Source: Termitomyces sp. T153 (taxonomy: Eukaryota; Basidiomycota; Agaricomycetes; Agaricales; Lyophyllaceae). From it: a stretch of 64,000 nucleotides of DNA. The number at the start of each line of letters is the position of its first letter. The first letter of the stretch is position 1. The notes under the pieces are model-generated. The model searched no databases and was not told the DNA's origin. It worked only from the letters and a program-made list of their open reading frames with translations. Shown here piece after piece: positions 58,844 to 64,000 of this stretch. The stretch covers positions 186,001 through 250,000 of the forward strand of contig JACKQL020000009.1 of assembly GCA_018296165.2 (NCBI GenBank). Direction: 5' to 3'. The translations under genes were made by a program, and so were the position numbers.

Positions 58844-59452
58844 GATGTGGACACCACCAGACAGCTCCATGCTGTGCTGCTGCTGTGCCAGAGATGCCAG
58901 AAGCCTGGGCACTTTGCACAGCATTGCCCCCTGGGCCTGGAGGTATGTTACCTTTTCATGGTGGAGCAGGAGAAACTCCTTCTGCAGCTGCTGGCTGCAA
59001 AGGATGCCACTAGAGCTCTGTCACTTGATGAGCCTACACTGGAGTTGACCCCAGAGGAGATCAGTGCATGTGCATCACCCCTGGAGCTGGAGAGGATTTT
59101 TAGTTGAGCAATGGATGAGGTGTATGTATGCCTCCATTGCTGAGTGCTAACAGGTTCTTGTGTCTGTTGATGGAAAATAAAACTGCCTTTTCCAATGCCC
59201 TTCATTCTGAGACAGAAGAACCTCAACATCCCCCTCCAGACATACAAATACCAACTCCAGAGCCCCTGCTGAGCTCCCCAACACCTCCAAGGATCCACTG
59301 TTGTGGCTCCACTTGGGCATATCAAATGCCCTGACAGTACATGATGGCTTCTAGCCCATCTACCAACTCCCTGCACCTCAATGTGGAGATTGAGATGAAA
59401 GACACCCAGCAAACCTACAGAGTCACAGCTCTTCTGGATAGCAGGGCAACAG
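58844..59452 (+). pseudogene. Chromovirus gag/protease fragment, downstream piece
   Basis: It resumes the gag frame with D-V-D-T-T-R-Q-L-H-A, the zinc knuckle C-Q-R-C-Q-K-P-G-H-F-A-Q-H-C, the gag end, and the start of the protease frame up to L-L-D-S-R-A-T, where the catalytic Asp-Ser-Gly has become Asp-Ser-Arg. LTR E cuts it there. The protein parallels that at 10,908-12,000 on the minus strand. Confidence 0.82.
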
Positions 59453-60600
59453 TGTCATGACCCACTCCATGGACCCCCAAACATTGTTCCCAACCCATGC
59501 ACTTTCCCAGAGTTCCCTCTGATGCCCCATCAAACTCCCCCAACCATTGTACACCCTCAGCACCTACTCCAGATAACTCCAACACTTCTCTGGCAAACCC
59601 TGACAGCCCCCTAGCTAACTCCAATGCCTTCTCCACAGCTGTCAATGCTTCCCCTGACTCTCCTGAGCTCCTAGAACCCTCCCCTGCCATTCCTGACTCT
59701 GTTGTATGTCACCAGCTCATCACCCTGGTTTATCCAACCTATTCTGGAGCACCACAATGACCTCGGAACAACTGGCATTCTCAGCTGATCCCATCAGAAT
59801 ATCACTGTGGCCCACTCTCTGATCACAACCAACACCCATTGACCCCACATGGCTCTGCCAAGTCCTGCCACCACACCTGCTGTCCTCCAGAGCTCTCCAG
59901 TAGTCAGTATATCAGTTGTAGAGTAGATCCTTGTACTCTAGTCTTGATATTACCTGCCTTACCTAATATGTTTCTAATTGTTTCTATCTTGTGTTTCATG
60001 TTCCATGTTATGTTTTCCTTTATTCTCTGTCTCCCAGCTCTTATCTCAGTCTCCCAGTCTTGTTTTTTCTGCATTTCTGTTATTGTTCTTGTTGTTTCAT
60101 ATCTCCACTTGAATCTATTCTCATTCTTGTCTCAATCTCATCTCAACTCTGTCTTGTCTTGTTTGACTCTGTTTCCTTTATTGTGTTCAAGTCCCTTCAA
60201 CCTTGATGCCTTTACAAACTCTGTGCTTACAATTACAAACCTCAAACACTCTTTAAACCAACTCTGGACCTCACTAAAAACCCATCACATTCTGTTGATC
60301 CCCCATCAAGCTCCAGCTCTGCTCCCATCACTCACATAGCCTCTGCTTACTCCACACCTGCAATACTTGCTTCTGGACTTGTACCTGATGCCCTGCCAAG
60401 TCCAGCCCTTTCCCTGCAACTCATCCTAGACTCCTCTGAACCACCCCAGACTTGTTCAGACCACTCTCCATCACCTATCCTCACAAGTCCCCTACTCTTA
60501 GACCCTCTCCAAGTGCCTAGTTATCAGTGCAGGGAATCATGTCTGCCTAGTAAGGATTTGTCCAGTGTAGCTGAGCCCCCATGGCCAGTGGAACCTGATA
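59453..60600 (+). mobile_element. LTR E
   Basis: 1,148 bp, TGTCATGACCC...GGAACCTGATA (terminal CA changed to TA). It is strongly CpG-depleted. It is inserted in the protease part of the chromovirus. An internal region of the same family as B/C follows, so it was a 5' LTR. Any target duplication at the far end is not found in the window. Confidence 0.82.
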
Positions 60601-63600
60601 TAATATCAAGATTCTTACTTACTCCATTTGTGATGTCTGCAATTAACTCTGCACACACTTCCATCAGAACTCTTGATGTCTATAGTTGTGCCTGGAACCC
60701 ACTATGATTTGTTTGGCCTTGCCCAGTTTGCCAAGGCACACTGAATTGCAGACCTAATGCCAAAATGTCTCCTCCACTCCAGTCACACCCTTACACAATG
60801 GCTCTCTCCATAGACACCCTCCCCACTCAACTCCAAGCACATTGTCTCTGCACCACCCTCACCTGCACCCACTACACTTTTCACACTACCTCTGCCCACT
60901 CTGCTCCCTACTAGGATTGACCATGACACCTCCAACCCACCTGCCCTTCCAACTCTGGCAATAAATCAACCTATTGCTCAACAACTTCTCTGGCACCTCA
61001 CCTATGCCATCTCCCCAACAATAGTACAAACCCCTGCTGATGATAGTCACTTGCTGTGTAAGAACAAGTCACCACCCCTGCCAACAACAATGATGGAGAT
61101 CTGACCACACACTCCCTAATCCCCCACCTTTAGACCTACCAGCCCTACTCTGCAGCTCTGTTGAGATCCATGCATCACTAATGAACTGACCCAAGAACTT
61201 TCCAATAGTGCCCCCTCTGACCACAATGAAGAAACCAACCCCCATCACTTTGCCAGTAAAGCATCTGACCCCCACACCATACTCTCACCCAACTCTGAGA
61301 GTGTCAATCCTCCAAAGCCAGCTCCGCTGTCATTGGAATCAGACCCCAAACCAACAGCCCCATCCCCTCCAACAATAAATCAAGATTCCAAGACCAGTGC
61401 TCCACTCCAAACCCAGAACCAACCTCTGGAATCAGCTAGGATCCCTTGGTCAACCCAGCCATTGACTCCACTCAATGTTTGATGATACCCCAACATCCCT
61501 GACCCAATCCCAGCAACTCTGGAGCAAGACAAGAGAACCCTGAAGCTTCAAGGTGGTCAAGGAAGGAGAGAATATGCACCTCCACCCCTGCCCCTTTGAA
61601 GCACACCTCAAAGGCACCTCCAACAAACTTCAGAAGTCAATGTGAGAACCATAGCACCCCAACCCACAATGCTGGACAACTCCAGACCCCTCTGCCATTA
61701 CTTCAACACCCCCTCCCAATTGATTCAGAACTCCTGACATCAAAGTGCTTGATACCACCTCCCTCTGCACACACTTCACAAGATGGGACTTCTGCCCTCC
61801 AACTACAAGGTTACATTGCCTTTAGCAAAAGAATACCTCAGCATAGAAGTCACCCTGCCAGAACAAACTATAGGCAAAAGAGAATTCTATATGAAGTAGT
61901 TCTCCCAGAGTATCACAAACTCACTGACATGTTCTCCAAAGGAAGCAAAGAACCCCAAGAAATTGATATAAAGACCCAAGGTGCCTCAACCCACCACTCC
62001 AGAACCCTAGCACATAGCTCCAGACCCTGTTCACACAGCTCCAGAACTCCCATTTGACTTTGACATCCACCCAGGGAACCCATGATGCCAACCCATCAAT
62101 GATGTCCCTATAGCACATGCTCTGCAAGGTCAAATCATTGACTACCAACTCCAAAATGCTCCACTCCTGCCCAAGGAGACATTGACAAACAGTAACACCC
62201 CACTAGAGCAGCAAGAGGACAAACCCCATCTGAAGTAGTCTCTCCAGAGTTTCATAAGTTTGCTGACATTCTCCAAGAAAAAAATAATGTCCCCAACCAT
62301 CCCCTCCAATTCCAAGTTGGAAAAAGGCCACTGTCATTCCCACTTGCCAACAAGCCATGACATTACATGCCTTGACCTCTGCCACTGGAGTCACAGCCCC
62401 ACTGTCACCCTACTCTACCCCTTTGACAAAATCAATTTCCCAGTAAAAGAACAAATTCTGGACTCTTGAAGTAGTTTTCCTAAGTTCAGCAATGTGCTAT
62501 GCAACCCAACCACATCCACTGGAGATTGACACAGGCACCAAGAAAAACAAATGGCTCCTCTGACTCCACCCCAACAATCAAGGGACCAACAATGCCCTCC
62601 ATAAGAAGCAGTACTTCTTTCCCCTGCCTCACACTGTATATACTTAATGCATGGAATTCTATTATTGTCTTGACTTTGTCGGTGAGCTCTGGCCAGACCT
62701 GGCCAGTAGGGTGAGTATTCTGTAGATCAGAAACCTTGTTGATTACCCTGCAGTGCCAAGACCTACCTCTGCTCCATTTATAGTGACCTCCAGACTGCTT
62801 TAGAGCATGAATGAAAGATTGCTATACCCTGCTGTGACCCCCTTGGAGTCTCAAGTGATGTACTTGTGCAACCAACTTCCCCACCACCCTCTAGCACTCA
62901 TGGACAACCACCCACCAACACAAACAATATTTTCACATGTCTGAGCAATGGTCTAACCCACCCAAGGTCTTGGAGAAGCAACTAGAGTGCACCTGCCACA
63001 TCTAAGCACAATGCTGGAAACCACTGCCATTTATCCAACAACTTCACTACTCAGTGGTAACCTTTGTTAAATGTTTGCACATTGCACTGATTTGTATAAG
63101 GAGGAGAACCTCACCCCAGAACCCCTCTTCACTCAGTGTTACCTCCACCACAACCCCACCAACAAGTCAACCCCCCAACCCAACCCCCACATTGACTCCC
63201 AGCCTCTAGTTTGCATGCTGGAAATAACAGACCAACAAAACACACCCTGGACCCCTTCCCCCACTCCTCACCACCTCTGAAGTCAACTCTGTCAATAAGC
63301 TATCCACTGATCAGCCCCTATGCTAACCCCAGACCATTGGCTCCTACTCTGGAAGAAGACATAAACCCCCAAGCTCACCCTCAAACCAACCCCACTCATG
63401 CCCCACCAGACCCAGGAGAACTCTGCCAGTGAGTCCACACCCCACCAACCCTTGCACCACCCCCATTTTGCTGGCTCCATCCTGGGAAGGGATAAAAACT
63501 GCTGCTGGACCTCCAATACAATGCTGGACCTCCAATACATCCCTCAACACAACTCTGCCAGTAAGCCAGCAATCAACTTGCCCATTATGCCACCTCTGCA

Positions 63601-63797
63601 TTACTGGCTCAAACCCCCAGGAAGAACAACTCACAGAACAAAAACCCCAAACTCCTTCTTTGTTCAAAAGGCAGCTCCACCAAGAAGAACCATTCACCAA
63701 CCCACCTATGTGGCCTCCAAAGTACCAACCCCTACTCCAAGAAGGACAAACCCATGCTCTGGACTCAGAACACAACTGTCCTAACCAACTCTAGCAG
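60601..63797 (+). mobile_element. CpG-depleted internal region of the LTR E element
   Basis: It begins TAATATCAAGATTCTTAC, like the region after LTR B, and keeps pieces such as E-V-V-L-P-E-Y-H-K-L-T-D-M-F-S-K near 61,900 and a related E-V-V-S-P-E-F-H-K-F-A-D-I-L near 62,230, which resemble the spacer before RT in Ty3/gypsy pol. These are separated by many stops. I could not find a counterpart of the antisense gene. The region ends at an inverted LTR. Confidence 0.6.
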
Positions 63798-64000
63798 TGT
63801 CAGGTTCTGCTGACTACAAGGGCTCAGCTATACTGAGCAAGTCCTTACTAGGCAGATGAATTGTCCTGCTCTTATAACCTAGTGCTCCAGGATTGTTATG
63901 GACTAGAGGGACTTGCAAGGGGAAGCCAAGGAAAGTGGTCTGAGCAAGTCTGGAGTGGTCTGGAGAAGTCTAAGACCAAGGGTGTTATATGTTGGGCTTG
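63798..64000 (-). mobile_element. LTR F, inverted, cut by the window edge
   Basis: The + strand starts TGTCAGGTTCTGCTGAC, the reverse complement of the family's 3' end (GTCAGCAGAACCTGACA), followed by the reversed CCTAGTAAGGACT tail and TTATAACCTAGTGCTC as in LTR H. So a member of the same LTR family lies here in minus orientation and continues beyond the window. Confidence 0.8.

Overview
The window looks like nuclear DNA of a filamentous basidiomycete, most likely an Agaricomycete. The reasons are many short introns (about 45-65 nt, GT...AG, often with a CTGAC-like branch point), a fungal gene set (DyP peroxidase, GT15 mannosyltransferase, Ded1-type helicase, F-box protein, CX2CX18CX2C GATA factor), and Ty3/gypsy chromovirus remains. 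No species can be named from the sequence alone.

Layout. (1) About 1-12,540 is almost free of CpG and made of decayed, nested LTR elements: an interrupted LTR, a degraded internal gene split by a solo LTR, and a minus-strand chromovirus with gag, protease, RT/RNase H, integrase and chromodomain. (2) About 12,545-47,160 is the gene island with normal CpG. It holds a small proline-rich gene (-), a tract of unusual direct repeats and segmental duplications (14.5-22 kb), a pirin-like protein (-), a DyP peroxidase (-), a GT15 mannosyltransferase (-), an F-box protein (+), two tRNA-Lys(CUU) genes with introns of different size, an unidentified minus-strand gene, a DED1-type helicase (+), a low-complexity nuclear-type protein (+) and a GATA zinc-finger gene (+) starting only 87 bp after it. 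(3) About 47,160-64,000 is a second nest of LTR elements: an inverted repeat around a gag fragment, a 1-kb LTR of a second family, then a chromovirus gag split by a large insertion with a clear 5-bp target duplication (GATGT). That insertion contains four same-orientation LTRs of one family. The youngest internal region has lost gag-pol and carries an antisense, intron-containing gene.

How it fits together. The central genes are ordinary housekeeping, secretory and redox genes with no obvious shared pathway. The repeat flanks record successive insertions: the oldest copies are stripped of CpG with many C-to-T stop codons, while the B/C LTR pair (51,370-57,595) keeps CpG and is the youngest. 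The most unusual items are the antisense spliced gene in the non-autonomous LTR element, the direct-repeat family with a palindromic head at 14.5-18.3 kb, and the tandem four-LTR array.

Exon boundaries were worked out by eye from splice signals and reading-frame continuity. No database search was run.
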